This document shows, one piece after another, positions 9,017 through 17,703 of a stretch of 64,000 nucleotides of DNA. The notes beneath the pieces were generated by a model. That model did no database searches, was not told where the DNA came from, and saw only the letters and a program-made list of their open reading frames with translations. Positions within the stretch are counted from its first letter, which is position 1, and every line of letters begins with the position of its first letter. Origin of the DNA: Cohnella zeiphila (GTDB lineage Bacteria; Bacillota; Bacilli; Paenibacillales; Paenibacillaceae); contig NZ_JACJVO010000024.1 in assembly GCF_014212055.1 (NCBI RefSeq), positions 62,001 through 126,000 on the forward strand, written 5' to 3'. Made by a program: the position numbers and the translations under genes.

Positions 9017-9367
9017 TTGCTTCGTCACCCCGGCAAACCCTTTTTTCTGCCCAAATTATAGCATACTCATATGTCCGCAAGATGAACGCAATGCTTTATT
9101 GGCTCCCCATGCTCGCTTGGTTCCCATCATCGGTCCCTTCTTCGAATTATGGACGCCTCTTACGATATCGCCCATTGCTAACGGAGCTCTAACCGAAAAG
9201 GAACGAAATAATTAAACATTTCTTACGAAAAAATGACGATCGCCCTCGCAAGGGAACCGATTGCACAAAAATATTTTCCATCGCGGATCGCTCGGAACAT
9301 CTGGACGTCTTTTGCGTTTAACCCTATGACACAATGCCATCGAACATACGAAGTAGGAGGAATGTAA
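9017..9367. other. Divergent intergenic region
   Basis: This gap separates the leftward regulator operon from the rightward lipoprotein gene. On the minus strand there is a clear -10, TATAAT (9060-9055), with a weak -35 near ATCTTG. On the plus strand, TTGCGT around 9310 and the ribosome site AGGAGG at 9355-9360 belong to the lipoprotein gene. No hairpin or further reading frame was seen. Confidence 0.5.
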
Positions 9368-10093
9368 ATGATGCGCAGATTGCTCCCGCTGCTCGCGGTA
9401 GCCCTTCTCGCGCTGCAATTGGCCGGGTGCGGCGCCGGGAACGATCGTTCGACCGCAAGCTCGCCCGGAGCCGATGCGGAAGCCAGTCAGTCAGCGTCTC
9501 CTAGCCATAACCACGCCGTACCTGCCCCATCCCCTTCGGCGGGACAACCGACCCTTTCTTCCGAGCACTCGGAATCGCCCAGGGTCTCCGAAGAGAAATC
9601 CGCCCTTCACGATGCCGCCAAGGATGTGGTTGAAGCTTTACGCGACCGGGACTTAAAGCGGCTCGCCGGCTGGATCGACGGCGAACGCGGTCTTCGTTTC
9701 TCTCCGTATGCTCATCTGGATGCGAAGAGCGGCCTGGTGTTCAAAGCCGGCCAACTCCCGAGTTTCCGGGACGCCGACAAGCTGGAGTGGGGAGTTTACG
9801 ACGGCTCGGGCGAACCGATCAGCCTGACGTTCCGCGACTATTTCGAGAAATTCGTCTACGACCAGGATTTTGCCGACGCTCCCGACATGAACGAGAACAA
9901 GCTAAAGGGCAAAGGCAACTCGGCCTATAACGGGCAGGAGGTTTACCCCGGATCCTCGTTCGTGGAATTTCATTATCCGGGTTTTGACGACAAGCTGGAA
10001 GGCCAGGATTGGGAGAGTCTCATTCTGACCTTCGTCCCGTCCGGCCGCGACTGGCGTCTTTGCGCCGTCACCCATGCGCAGTGGACGATCTGA
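9368..10093 (+). CDS. Putative lipoprotein of unknown function
   Basis: 241 residues. The signal peptide ends in lipobox LAGC (residues 19-22), followed by a Ser/Ala/Pro/His-rich linker to about residue 75. The folded part begins LHDAAKDVVEALRDRDLKRLAGWIDGERGLRFSPYAHLD. This resembles a conserved lipoprotein family of Bacillales with no assigned role. The protein should sit on the outer membrane face. AGGAGG lies seven bases before the ATG. It is followed after 101 bases by a diguanylate cyclase gene on the same strand, but no functional link can be drawn. Confidence 0.78.
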   Translation: MMRRLLPLLAVALLALQLAGCGAGNDRSTASSPGADAEASQSASPSHNHAVPAPSPSAGQPTLSSEHSESPRVSEEKSALHDAAKDVVEALRDRDLKRLAGWIDGERGLRFSPYAHLDAKSGLVFKAGQLPSFRDADKLEWGVYDGSGEPISLTFRDYFEKFVYDQDFADAPDMNENKLKGKGNSAYNGQEVYPGSSFVEFHYPGFDDKLEGQDWESLILTFVPSGRDWRLCAVTHAQWTI

Positions 10094-10194
10094 ATCCGCC
10101 GGGGACAGGGCGTGCGTCTTGCCGGGCGGTTCCTTGCCGACGAATAACTGTGATACCATCGATATAACGAATCCACGCAAGGGACCGATCCGAC

Positions 10195-11781
10195 ATGGGA
10201 ACGCCAAATGCCCCTTTTATCACAATCGCCGCGCTTTCGGCCGTGCTGAACGTTCTTCTCGGCATCTACGCCGGCATGAAGAAGGCCGATTTTTCCGGCA
10301 TCAAATATTACGTCTGGATTACGATCGCATCCGCCGTCTACGTTCTTGGGTACTCCTTCGAACTGGCCAGCGGTTCTCTGAGGGAAATCAAGTTCTGGAT
10401 CGGGGTCGAATACGTCGGCATGCCGTTTATCCCGCCCTTGTGCCTCATTCTCTCCTGCCATTATATCGGGCTGGGCAAGCTGTTTAACCGGCGAACCGTC
10501 TCGCTGCTGCTCATGATTCCGGCCCTTACCCTGCTGGCGGTATCGACGAACGACTTCCATCATTTGTTTTACCGCTCCGTCTTCCTGCGTGCCGGCACGC
10601 CTTCTCCCATGGTCGATCTTCAACTCGGCGATTGGTATATCGTGCATGGGGTTTACACCGTCGCCTGTCTGCTCGGATCGGTCTTCCTTCTGGGCCGGCA
10701 TTGGAAAAAAACGAAAAAGACCTACCGGAAACAGCTGCTCGCCTTGATCTTCAGCGTGCTGCTTCCGGTGCTGGCCGCCTTCCTCTATCTGGTCGGAGCG
10801 ACGCCGAACGGCATGGATCCCGTGCCTCCGCTCACTTGCCTGACCTCGCTGGCCATGGCCTGGTCGATCTTCCGCAACGACATGCTGACCGTCGTCCCCG
10901 TCGCCCGGGACACGATCTTCGACAGCATGCGCGACGGCGTCATGGTGCTCGACTCCGCGGATCGTCTGATCGACTACAATCAAGCCGCGGCAGCCATTCT
11001 TCCTTCCCTCGCCTTATCGTCCATCGGGCAATCGATCGACCGCATCTGGAAAAAAGAACAGGGAGGCGACTTCCCGCTGCCCCGCGACGCCGACGGCAAC
11101 GAGCGGGACGAGCGCCAGATCGACTGGGCGGATGCGAACGGCCGCTCCCACTACTCGCTGCGGTCTTCCCCGGTCGTCAGGGGGAAACGCAGGGAATCCG
11201 CCCGAATCATCGTCATGCTCAACATGACCGAACAGAAACGGCTTCAGGATCGCTTGCAGCAGTTGGCCTATTACGACGATCTGACGCGCATCTACAACCG
11301 CGGGCATTTTATACGTCTCGGGAAACAATTGCTGGAGCGAATGCGGGATGCGGGAATCCCGATCTCGCTCGTGCTGTTCGACATCGATCATTTCAAACGG
11401 ATCAACGACACCTACGGGCACGAGACCGGCGACGAGGCGCTGCGCCATGTCGTCTCATCCTGCCGGGACAAGCTCGGCGCGGACGATTTGTTCGCCCGGT
11501 ATGGGGGAGAAGAGTTCGTCGTATGCCTTCCCGGCGCATCGATCGGAAAAGCCGCGGCCACGGCCGAGCGGCTCCGTCTGGCGATCGCGGAGCGTCCGCT
11601 CGAGAGCGCGCACGGACCGATCGCGATTACGGCCAGCTTCGGCGTCGCGGAAGCTTCTCGCGTCGAGGATTCGCTCAAGCAGCTCCTCCGCGAAGCCGAT
11701 GAGGCGCTTTACTCGTCCAAGAGAGACGGACGCAACCGGGTCAGCCTGCCGCTCACTTCCGCCGAGCAGCCTTCCCGGTAA
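10195..11781 (+). CDS. Membrane-bound diguanylate cyclase (7TM-PAS-GGDEF)
   Basis: 528 residues. Seven hydrophobic segments cover about residues 1-225, as in the HisKA_7TM input module. A PAS-like region follows (FDSMRDGVMVLDSADRLIDYNQAA), then a GGDEF domain (YDDLTRIYNRGHF, SLVLFDIDHFKRINDTYGHETGD) with an intact active site GGEEF at about 437-441. It should make cyclic di-GMP from two GTP. The inhibitory I-site would lie nine residues before GGEEF, but that position reads GADD instead of RxxD, so product inhibition is probably absent. The start is ATG 10195 with AAGGGA upstream. It ends at a bidirectional terminator. Confidence 0.92.
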   Translation: MGTPNAPFITIAALSAVLNVLLGIYAGMKKADFSGIKYYVWITIASAVYVLGYSFELASGSLREIKFWIGVEYVGMPFIPPLCLILSCHYIGLGKLFNRRTVSLLLMIPALTLLAVSTNDFHHLFYRSVFLRAGTPSPMVDLQLGDWYIVHGVYTVACLLGSVFLLGRHWKKTKKTYRKQLLALIFSVLLPVLAAFLYLVGATPNGMDPVPPLTCLTSLAMAWSIFRNDMLTVVPVARDTIFDSMRDGVMVLDSADRLIDYNQAAAAILPSLALSSIGQSIDRIWKKEQGGDFPLPRDADGNERDERQIDWADANGRSHYSLRSSPVVRGKRRESARIIVMLNMTEQKRLQDRLQQLAYYDDLTRIYNRGHFIRLGKQLLERMRDAGIPISLVLFDIDHFKRINDTYGHETGDEALRHVVSSCRDKLGADDLFARYGGEEFVVCLPGASIGKAAATAERLRLAIAERPLESAHGPIAITASFGVAEASRVEDSLKQLLREADEALYSSKRDGRNRVSLPLTSAEQPSR

Positions 11782-11826
11782 ACTGTTGATCCGGGCGAGC
11801 GCCAAGGGGCATTTCGCTTCTGACGC

Positions 11827-11874
11827 AAAAAAACGAGCGCCCTTAGCCTCACGGCTTCGGGCGCTTGTTTTTAT
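11827..11874. terminator. Bidirectional terminator between the cyclase gene and trxA
   Basis: An 11-bp stem with one G-T pair, AACGAGCGCCC (11832-11842) and GGGCGCTTGTT (11859-11869), plus a small inner stem AGCC/GGCT, is flanked by seven A on the left and five T on the right. It can therefore stop both convergent genes. Confidence 0.9.
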
Positions 11875-11880
11875 CGCGGC

Positions 11881-12192
11881 TTACAGTTGGTTCTGGATCT
11901 TCGTCTTGAGCGAGTCTTTGCTTTGCAGACCGACCAGCTTGTCGACCGGCTGGCCGTTCTTGAAGACGATCAGCGTCGGAATGCTCATGACTCCGAATTG
12001 CGAAGCCAGTTCCGGCTCTTCGTCCACGTTCACCTTCGCGATCGTCGCTTTGCCTTTCAATTCCTCGGCCAGTTCATCCACGATCGGGCCTTGCATTTTG
12101 CAAGGTCCGCACCAAGGCGCCCAGAAGTCCAGCAAAGAGACGCCTTCGGAGACGGTCGAATTGAAGTTGTCTTTCGTTACGGTTGCAGACAT
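11881..12192 (-). CDS. trxA: Thioredoxin
   Basis: 103 residues, a full-length thioredoxin, with the active site WCGPC in FWAPWCGPCKM, the cis-proline loop MSIPTLIVF and the helix after it. It reduces disulfides in the cytoplasm. GAAGGAG lies nine bases before the ATG. An Rrf2 regulator with three cysteines sits 107 bases upstream on the same strand. The two may be cotranscribed, or trxA may use its own promoter in that gap, so redox control is plausible but not shown. Confidence 0.96.
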   Translation of the reverse strand: MSATVTKDNFNSTVSEGVSLLDFWAPWCGPCKMQGPIVDELAEELKGKATIAKVNVDEEPELASQFGVMSIPTLIVFKNGQPVDKLVGLQSKDSLKTKIQNQL

Positions 12193-12299
12193 CCTAATCC
12201 ACTCCTTCAAAGAATCTATAATGGGTACCATCCAATCTGGCTATATGATGATCGAGTCGGCAAAGCCTCCCCGCTGCATCCTTCTTCGGCGGCCGCCCG

Positions 12300-12725
12300 T
12301 CAGACTTGCTGGCGTTCTTTGATCCGGTTCAGCATGGAGCCGATCGTGATCTCGGAAAAGTAGCTCTCCAGCCTGGTCTCCGCCCCGCAAAAAACGGCGT
12401 TCATGACTTCCTGCATGTTCGAGCCGACCATGCAGTCCATGTCCGGATCGCCCGAGCACCAGCTCGGCGTGAGCGTGCCGGCCGCCATGGCGCGGTACAC
12501 ATCCGCGAGCGTGACGCTTGCCGGATCCCGAACGAGCCGGTACCCTCCGCCGGATCCTTCGCGCGTCGCCACGAAGCCTTCCTTGCGCAGGCAGCCGAGC
12601 ACTTTCCGAATCCGCGCGGGATGCGTGCACACATTCGCCGCGATCTCCTCGCTGGATGCCATGCCGTCCGGTCGGTAAGCCATGAACACGAGACTGTGGA
12701 CAGCTATGATAAATTCGCTGTTCAT
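12300..12725 (-). CDS. Rrf2 family transcriptional regulator
   Basis: 141 residues. The N-terminal winged helix carries the family signature (SSEEIAANVCTHPARIRKVLGCLRKEGFVATREGSGGGYRL). The C-terminal half holds cysteines in WCSGDPDMDCM and VFCG, spaced C-x6-C and then C about 14 residues on. That could bind an Fe-S cluster or sense thiols, but the spacing differs from that of IscR. GGGGAGG precedes the ATG. A perfect 7-bp dyad sits in its promoter region, the likely autoregulatory site. Thioredoxin is the next gene. Confidence 0.9.
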   Translation of the reverse strand: MNSEFIIAVHSLVFMAYRPDGMASSEEIAANVCTHPARIRKVLGCLRKEGFVATREGSGGGYRLVRDPASVTLADVYRAMAAGTLTPSWCSGDPDMDCMVGSNMQEVMNAVFCGAETRLESYFSEITIGSMLNRIKERQQV

Positions 12726-12748
12726 CGCTTTCCGCCTCCCCGGTTCGT

Positions 12749-12771
12749 ACTGTAATATTATCAGTTACAGT
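12749..12771. promoter_or_regulatory. Inverted repeat upstream of the rrf2 gene
   Basis: ACTGTAA (12749-12755) and TTACAGT (12765-12771) form a perfect 7-bp dyad with a 9-base AT-rich centre, 24 bases before the Rrf2 start codon. Rrf2 proteins bind long imperfect dyads of this size, so this is the probable operator. Confidence 0.6.
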
Positions 12772-12807
12772 TGGCGTTGTCAAGCGGTCTCGGCGGATGA
12801 ATTCCCA

Positions 12808-13635
12808 TTAGAAATCCACGTGGTCCGGATCGGCCCCGAACCGATGGTCTTCATTCAACGCATCGATGCGTTCCATATCTTCCCGGGACAAGCGAAAATC
12901 GAACACTTGCCCGTTCTCGCGAATGCGGTCGGCATGTACGGACTTGGGAATCGTGACGACGCCGAGCTGCAAGTGCCAGCGAATGACGATTTGGGCCGGC
13001 GTTTTGCCGTACTTGTCCGCGAGCTCCCGGAGCAGGGGAAGATCGAGGCCGCCCTTCATCAGCGGCCGCCAGCTCTCGACCTGGATGCCCTCCCGCTTGC
13101 AAAATTCCAGCAGCGGCTTGCGGGTCAGCAGCGGATGCATCTCCACCTGGTTGACCATCGGCTTGATCCGGCAGGAGCCCATCAGATCCTCCAAATGATG
13201 CTCGAGGAAGTTGCTGACGCCGATCGCCCGCACTTTTCCTACCTCATAAAGCTTCTCCAGCGCCCGATAGGTCGTCTTATATTTCCCCGGAACCGGCCAA
13301 TGGACCAGGTACAAATCAACGTAATCCAGCTTCAGGCGCTCCATGCTCCGCTCGAAAGCCTTCAGCGTCTCGTCGTACCCCTGCTCGTTGTTCCACATTT
13401 TCGTCGTCACGAACACCTGGTCTCTCGGAAGACCGGAAGCCCGGACGGCTCGGCCGACACTGGCTTCATTCTCGTACAGGGAGGCCGTATCGATCAGGCG
13501 ATAGCCGGCCTTCAGCGCGGCTGCGACCGCGTTCTCCGTCTCTTCCCCCTCTTGGGATCTCCAGACGCCCAGGCCTAGCTTCGGCATAAGGACGCCGTTC
13601 AACAGCTCCACCGTTTGCGGAACGTTTACGTTCAT
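12808..13635 (-). CDS. Aldo/keto reductase (AKR5-like)
   Basis: 275 residues, normal for the family. The catalytic tetrad can be read: Asp in LIDTASLYENE, Tyr in the same motif, Lys in VFVTTKMWN and His in YLVHWP. The NADPH-binding motif IPKSVHADRIREN is near residue 225. It reduces carbonyl compounds such as glyoxals in the cytoplasm. The closest recognisable group is YtbE/YvgN. AAAGGAAG lies upstream of the ATG. It is transcribed on its own and is divergent from the DsbA-family gene. Confidence 0.94.
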   Translation of the reverse strand: MNVNVPQTVELLNGVLMPKLGLGVWRSQEGEETENAVAAALKAGYRLIDTASLYENEASVGRAVRASGLPRDQVFVTTKMWNNEQGYDETLKAFERSMERLKLDYVDLYLVHWPVPGKYKTTYRALEKLYEVGKVRAIGVSNFLEHHLEDLMGSCRIKPMVNQVEMHPLLTRKPLLEFCKREGIQVESWRPLMKGGLDLPLLRELADKYGKTPAQIVIRWHLQLGVVTIPKSVHADRIRENGQVFDFRLSREDMERIDALNEDHRFGADPDHVDF

Positions 13636-13765
13636 GATGGATCTTCCTTTCTTCGCTTATGCATGATGTTCCGATTTTATCATGCGCCGGCGCGCGCCGC
13701 ACATTGTCACCTCCTCTTCCGTCTGTCATACTAGGCGGTAACCGACCGACGAAGAGGTGTCCACG

Positions 13766-14401
13766 ATGCACATTGCCGTTTATTCCGATATGATCTGCCC
13801 CTGGTGCCGAATTGGAAAAAAGAATTTGTCCGATGCCATCCGCGAGTGGGAGGAGAGATCGGGCGCGAAGGTTGCCGTGAGCGAACACGCATTCCTGCTG
13901 GACCCGACGCTGCCGGAAGAAGGGCTGCCGTTCAACAGCTCCATGGCGGCCAAAATGGGCGGCCCCGAGAACGTAAAGGTCATGCTCGAGAAAGTCCGGG
14001 AGGCCGGCGCCGCCGTCGGCGTCACGTTCCGCTGGGACCGCGTGACCCGAATGCCGAACACGATGCTGGCCCATCGGATCACCGCGATGGTGCCGGAAGA
14101 ACGCCGACATGAATGGGTGGAAACGGTCATGATCGCGCACTTCGAATACGGCCGCGACATTGCCCGAAAAGACGTGCTTCTAGAGTTGGCGGGCGATCTT
14201 GGGCTGGATGCGGACGAACTGTCCGCCGGCCTGGATGAAGGAGGCGGAGACGAAGCCGTTCGCCAAGACTTGGAGCAGGCCCGAAAGATGGGCATCTCCG
14301 GCGTTCCGTTCTTCGTCATCGACAACAAATACGGACTGTCCGGCGCTTATCCCGTTGCCGACTTCGTGCGGGCTTTCGAGAGGATCGCCCAAGGCGCCTG
14401 A
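13766..14401 (+). CDS. DsbA family oxidoreductase (FrnE-like)
   Basis: 211 residues. It begins with a thioredoxin-fold strand and the redox motif CPWC (YSDMICPWCRIGKKNL). An inserted helical domain follows, then the cis-Pro region GISGVPFFVIDNKYGLSGA. This is the FrnE subgroup, which is cytoplasmic (no signal peptide here) and acts as a disulfide oxidoreductase. The ATG at 13766 follows GAAGAGGTG by six bases. An upstream in-frame GTG (13757) lies inside that ribosome site and is less likely. Its stop faces that of the LysR gene across 19 bases. Confidence 0.92.
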   Translation: MHIAVYSDMICPWCRIGKKNLSDAIREWEERSGAKVAVSEHAFLLDPTLPEEGLPFNSSMAAKMGGPENVKVMLEKVREAGAAVGVTFRWDRVTRMPNTMLAHRITAMVPEERRHEWVETVMIAHFEYGRDIARKDVLLELAGDLGLDADELSAGLDEGGGDEAVRQDLEQARKMGISGVPFFVIDNKYGLSGAYPVADFVRAFERIAQGA

Positions 14402-14420
14402 GTGCCTCGCAACACACCCG

Positions 14421-15317
14421 TCAATCGATCAGCAGCCGCTCCGTCTCCTCTTGAAGCGTCTGCAGGAACACTTCCATCGTGCGGGTTCTCAGCTCTCCCT
14501 TTCGAAGAAGAACGTAAAAATCCCGTTTTACCGGGATTCCTTCCACGAGCAGCAGCTTCAGCGAGCCGAGCCCCAGCTCCTTGCGAAGGGCCAAACGGGA
14601 TTGCAGCGTGACGCCGAGCCCCGCTTCCACCGTCTCCTTGATGAGCTGGGTACTGCCCAGCTCCATCAGGCGGGCCGGGCGAATGCCCAGCGACGCGAAC
14701 ATCCGGTCCGTGGCCGCCCGCGTTCCCGAACCTTCCTCCCGCACCATCCATATCTCCTCGGATAATCGCTCCGGACCCACCGGCTCCCCGCCCGCCAAAG
14801 GATGGCCCGCTCCCGCGGCGATATACATCCGATCGTTCGCCAGCCTTTCAGCTTCCACTCCCGTTCCGTACTCGCTTCCTTCCACGATAGCGAGGTCCAG
14901 CTCCCGTGCGCGCAGCCGATCGGCAATGTCGGCCGTGTTGCCGATCGCAATGGACGGCCTGATCCCGGGAAATTCGAGATGGAGCCGGGCAATCGTGGCC
15001 GGCAGCGCATATTCCCCGAACGTATAGCTGGCTCCGATCGCCAGAGGCCCTCCCGTAAAATGCAGCAGCTCGTCGATCATTTCCCTCATTTTACGGTATT
15101 GCCCGTTAATTTCCTTCGCATAATGAAGCACAAGTTCGCCTGCGTTGGTCAGCGAAACCCCCTTGTTATTCCGCTCCATCAGGCGAACGCCGAGCGAATC
15201 CTCCAGCGCCCGGATCTGCTGGCTCACGGCCGGCTGCGTCATATGCAGCTTCTCCGCCGCGCGAGAAAAATGCTTCAGTTCGGCGACGGTCTGAAACACG
15301 TTCAGCTGAGCGTCCAT
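14421..15317 (-). CDS. LysR family transcriptional regulator
   Basis: 298 residues. It has the LysR helix-turn-helix at 1-60 (FQTVAELKHFSRAAEKLHMTQPAVSQQIRALEDSLGVRL) and an effector domain from about 90 (LAIGASYTFGEYALPATIARLHLEFP). The sequence is closest in style to the CysL/YeiE group. It is divergent from a YeiH-type exporter gene, an arrangement that in other bacteria marks the regulator of that transporter. A T-N11-A type box lies between them. The start is the ATG at 15317. Confidence 0.93.
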   Translation of the reverse strand: MDAQLNVFQTVAELKHFSRAAEKLHMTQPAVSQQIRALEDSLGVRLMERNNKGVSLTNAGELVLHYAKEINGQYRKMREMIDELLHFTGGPLAIGASYTFGEYALPATIARLHLEFPGIRPSIAIGNTADIADRLRARELDLAIVEGSEYGTGVEAERLANDRMYIAAGAGHPLAGGEPVGPERLSEEIWMVREEGSGTRAATDRMFASLGIRPARLMELGSTQLIKETVEAGLGVTLQSRLALRKELGLGSLKLLLVEGIPVKRDFYVLLRKGELRTRTMEVFLQTLQEETERLLID

Positions 15318-15348
15318 CCGAATTCCTCTTTCTATTATTATATAATGC

Positions 15349-15363
15349 TTATGATAACCATAA
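15349..15363. promoter_or_regulatory. LysR-type operator between lysR and yeiH-like genes
   Basis: TTATG-N5-CATAA is a perfect dyad of 15 bases that fits the T-N11-A rule for LysR proteins. It lies in the AT-rich stretch between the two divergent start codons (32 bases from the LysR start), where one site can serve both promoters. Confidence 0.55.
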
Positions 15364-15440
15364 TGATAATCAATTTTCCTTATTCATTCAACGGAGTTAT
15401 GCTAAAACCACATTCCGACATCCTGATTCGAGGTGCCATC

Positions 15441-16538
15441 ATGATGAACGCTCAACCGTTTCGCCTGCCGGCCGTGCTGACGGCCGAGGGAGCCGCGCGG
15501 CGCAAAGGCCTGATCGGCGGCCTGGCGCTTATCGCCTTGCTGACGCTGGCCGGCTGGCAGCTGTCCCGCGTTCCGGGCCTGGCACTCGCCGGACCGATGG
15601 CCTGCACGCTGCTGCTCGCCATCGTCTATCGCAACCTGTACGGCTATCCCGAGGAGCTGCGGCCGGGCATCGCCTTCGCCGGAACCAGGCTGCTGCGAAC
15701 CGCCATCATCCTGTTCGGCCTCAAGCTGCCGATCGACGTCGTGCTCGGCCAAGGCTTGCCGTATCTCGCCCGTGCCGCCGGCACGCTTGCGTTCGCGCTG
15801 GCCGCCAGTGCCGCTCTAAGCCGCTTGTTCAAAGCCGACCGCGAGCTGAGCCTGCTGCTGGCCATCGGGACCGGCATCTGCGGCGCCGCCGCGATTGCGG
15901 CCACCGCCCCGCTGCTCGGTTCCAAAGAGCAAAAGACCGCGCTGAGCGCCGGCCTGATCGCCGCGACCGGCACCTTGTTCGCGGTCGCCTATACCCTGCT
16001 CGAGCCGGTGCTTCCGATCAACGGCGTCACCTACGGCATCTGGTCCGGCCTCTCTCTCCATGAGATCGCTCACGTCGCACTTGCTTCCGCCGCCGGAGGG
16101 CCGGACGCCTTGAGCCAAGGAATGCTCGCCAAGCTTAGCCGGGTTCTGCTGCTCGTCCCGCTCACCTTCGCGCTGCACGTTCTCAACATCCTCCGGCAGC
16201 GCCGTCATTCGCGCGCCCACGACGGCAACGCGCTCCGTTCGAGCGCTGCTTCGGCTGATATGTCCCGCCGTTCGGGCCTTCGCGGACTGCCCTGGTATCT
16301 TCTCGGTTTTGTGGCCATGAGCCTGTTCGCCTCGACTCATCCGGACAACTGGCTCCCTCTGCCTTCCGGCTGGGAGAGCGCGGCAGCCCAACTGACGACG
16401 ACTCTCCTCGTCATGGCCATGGCCGCGTTCGGCCTCAGCGTCAACGTGCGGGAGCTGCGGTATGCCCTCCGCCCTTTGGCTGTCTTGCTGACCGTCTCGA
16501 TTCTGCTGTCGGCTGCCGTTTTCGTCTCGCTTCTATAA
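15441..16538 (+). CDS. YeiH family putative sulfate exporter
   Basis: 365 residues, about ten membrane segments, with the family motifs GYPEELRPGIAFAGTRLLRTAIILFGLKL and GTGICGAAAIAATAPLLGSKEQKTALS. The family (Cons_hypoth698) is annotated as an exporter of sulfate or related anions. The substrate is poorly proven. GAGGTG precedes tandem ATG codons at 15441 and 15444, either of which can start. It is divergent from a LysR regulator of the type usually paired with this family. Confidence 0.9.
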   Translation: MMNAQPFRLPAVLTAEGAARRKGLIGGLALIALLTLAGWQLSRVPGLALAGPMACTLLLAIVYRNLYGYPEELRPGIAFAGTRLLRTAIILFGLKLPIDVVLGQGLPYLARAAGTLAFALAASAALSRLFKADRELSLLLAIGTGICGAAAIAATAPLLGSKEQKTALSAGLIAATGTLFAVAYTLLEPVLPINGVTYGIWSGLSLHEIAHVALASAAGGPDALSQGMLAKLSRVLLLVPLTFALHVLNILRQRRHSRAHDGNALRSSAASADMSRRSGLRGLPWYLLGFVAMSLFASTHPDNWLPLPSGWESAAAQLTTTLLVMAMAAFGLSVNVRELRYALRPLAVLLTVSILLSAAVFVSLL

Positions 16539-16681
16539 GCTTCAACATCCCGCCCGGCCGGTCGCTATGTCCTCGACTGTCTTCGTCCGCTCGTTCTCCA
16601 GTCATCCCCGCTTTCACGAGGCGGACAGATGGCTCTCGATCGGTAAGCGGCGTGGGCGGCAAACTCTTTTTTTCTCTTTAT

Positions 16682-16703
16682 TTCGAAATCCCCGTCCCTC
16701 AGG
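16682..16703 (-). repeat. 22-bp dispersed repeat, single inverted copy
   Basis: Read on the minus strand, this copy begins CCTGAGGGACG and ends GGGGATTTCGAA. It lies 61 bases beyond the 3' end of the IS1595-like gene. It is inverted relative to the five copies on the other side of that gene, so the gene is bracketed by inverted copies. The rest of the 16539-16764 gap shows no gene. Confidence 0.85.
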
Positions 16704-16764
16704 AAAGGGACGTCAAGTGCTTATGCGGAAATAGCGGATGTGTCCCTTGTATTTACAATTTGCA

Positions 16765-17685
16765 TTACCCAACCGCCTTGATAGCAGTTGCGGACCGCGG
16801 GCGCCGGCCGGAACGGGCCTTCGATGGCCGCTTCGTCAACACCGGATACGTGATGGTCCGCGTCGCCGCGCACCATCTCAGCAGATCGCCGAACCGTGAC
16901 GTTTTCCGCCGATTCCAGTCATAGCAATAGTGGTTGAGATAGGCCTGGAAATGCTTCGGACCGATCCCCCGGAACAGCTCCGCCAGCCATTTTTCCACCT
17001 CTCTTCCGATTTTCAGCAGCGCGTGATGGCGTTCTCTGCTATATTGACGGACGAAATTTATACTCATTCTCGCTTCCGGCGCGACATGCTGGATGATAAA
17101 AGAGCTCGTCCCGGGCGCCTCCAACCGATGCCTCAGCAAGCTCTTATCCTGCTTCTTGATCTTCACGTTCTCCGGTTCTCCGTTCTCCCCGTCCGTGGCC
17201 CCGATCAGAACGGATTGCTCCTGCCGATGCCATTTCATATTCGATGAAACCCGGTGATAGATGCAAGCGTCGGTCAGCCGGACCGCGCCGGTGAGCAGCT
17301 CGTCGGCATCCGCCCCGCTCATCGCATGGCGCAGCTTGTGGCAGATGAGCCACGCGGTTTTATAAGTAACATGGATCTCTTTGGACAATTGAAGGGCGTT
17401 GATGCTCCCGGGACGGGAATGCAGCCAGATCGCCTGAAACCACAGATGCAGCGGCGTGCGCGTCCCTTGGAAAACGGTGCCGACGATCAGCGACGTTTGC
17501 TTGGAGCAGCGGGAACATTCATAAAGAGGAAGTCTGCGCGTGGCGATCGGATAAGCATGATCGTGGCCGCAGCTCGGGCAGCGGAAGCCGTTCGGCCATT
17601 TGGCCTCATACAGTACGCGAGCGCACGCTTCTTCATCCTGCAGCAGGGCGCGCACCTTTTCAAAGGAATCGAACGCTTCGGACAT
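16765..17685 (-). CDS. IS1595-type transposase-like protein, probably catalytically eroded
   Basis: 306 residues. The N-terminal zinc ribbon of IS1595 elements is intact (CPSCGHDHAYP then CSRCSKQTSLIVGTVF). A helix-turn-helix-like part follows (ALQLSKEIHVTYKTAWLICHKLRHAM), and the family C-terminal motif KHFQAYLNHYCYDWNRR is present. The catalytic core is short. A possible first Asp is seen in LTDACIY, but the usual second motif (TDxxxxY) cannot be found, so strand transfer is doubtful. The ATG at 17685 follows GAGGTGAT. Two LexA-type boxes cover its promoter and copies of a 22-bp repeat flank it. It could be a damaged IS or a domesticated DNA-binding protein. Confidence 0.75.
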   Translation of the reverse strand: MSEAFDSFEKVRALLQDEEACARVLYEAKWPNGFRCPSCGHDHAYPIATRRLPLYECSRCSKQTSLIVGTVFQGTRTPLHLWFQAIWLHSRPGSINALQLSKEIHVTYKTAWLICHKLRHAMSGADADELLTGAVRLTDACIYHRVSSNMKWHRQEQSVLIGATDGENGEPENVKIKKQDKSLLRHRLEAPGTSSFIIQHVAPEARMSINFVRQYSRERHHALLKIGREVEKWLAELFRGIGPKHFQAYLNHYCYDWNRRKTSRFGDLLRWCAATRTITYPVLTKRPSKARSGRRPRSATAIKAVG

Positions 17686-17703
17686 CCTCAATCACCTCAA
17701 ACG

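Noticed and set aside
15354..15372. Fur box between the lysR and yeiH-like genes (GATAAC, CATAAT, GATAAT hexamers)
   Set aside because: The dyad half does not pair as in the 7-1-7 Fur model. The overlapping TTATG-N5-CATAA fits the divergent LysR gene better.
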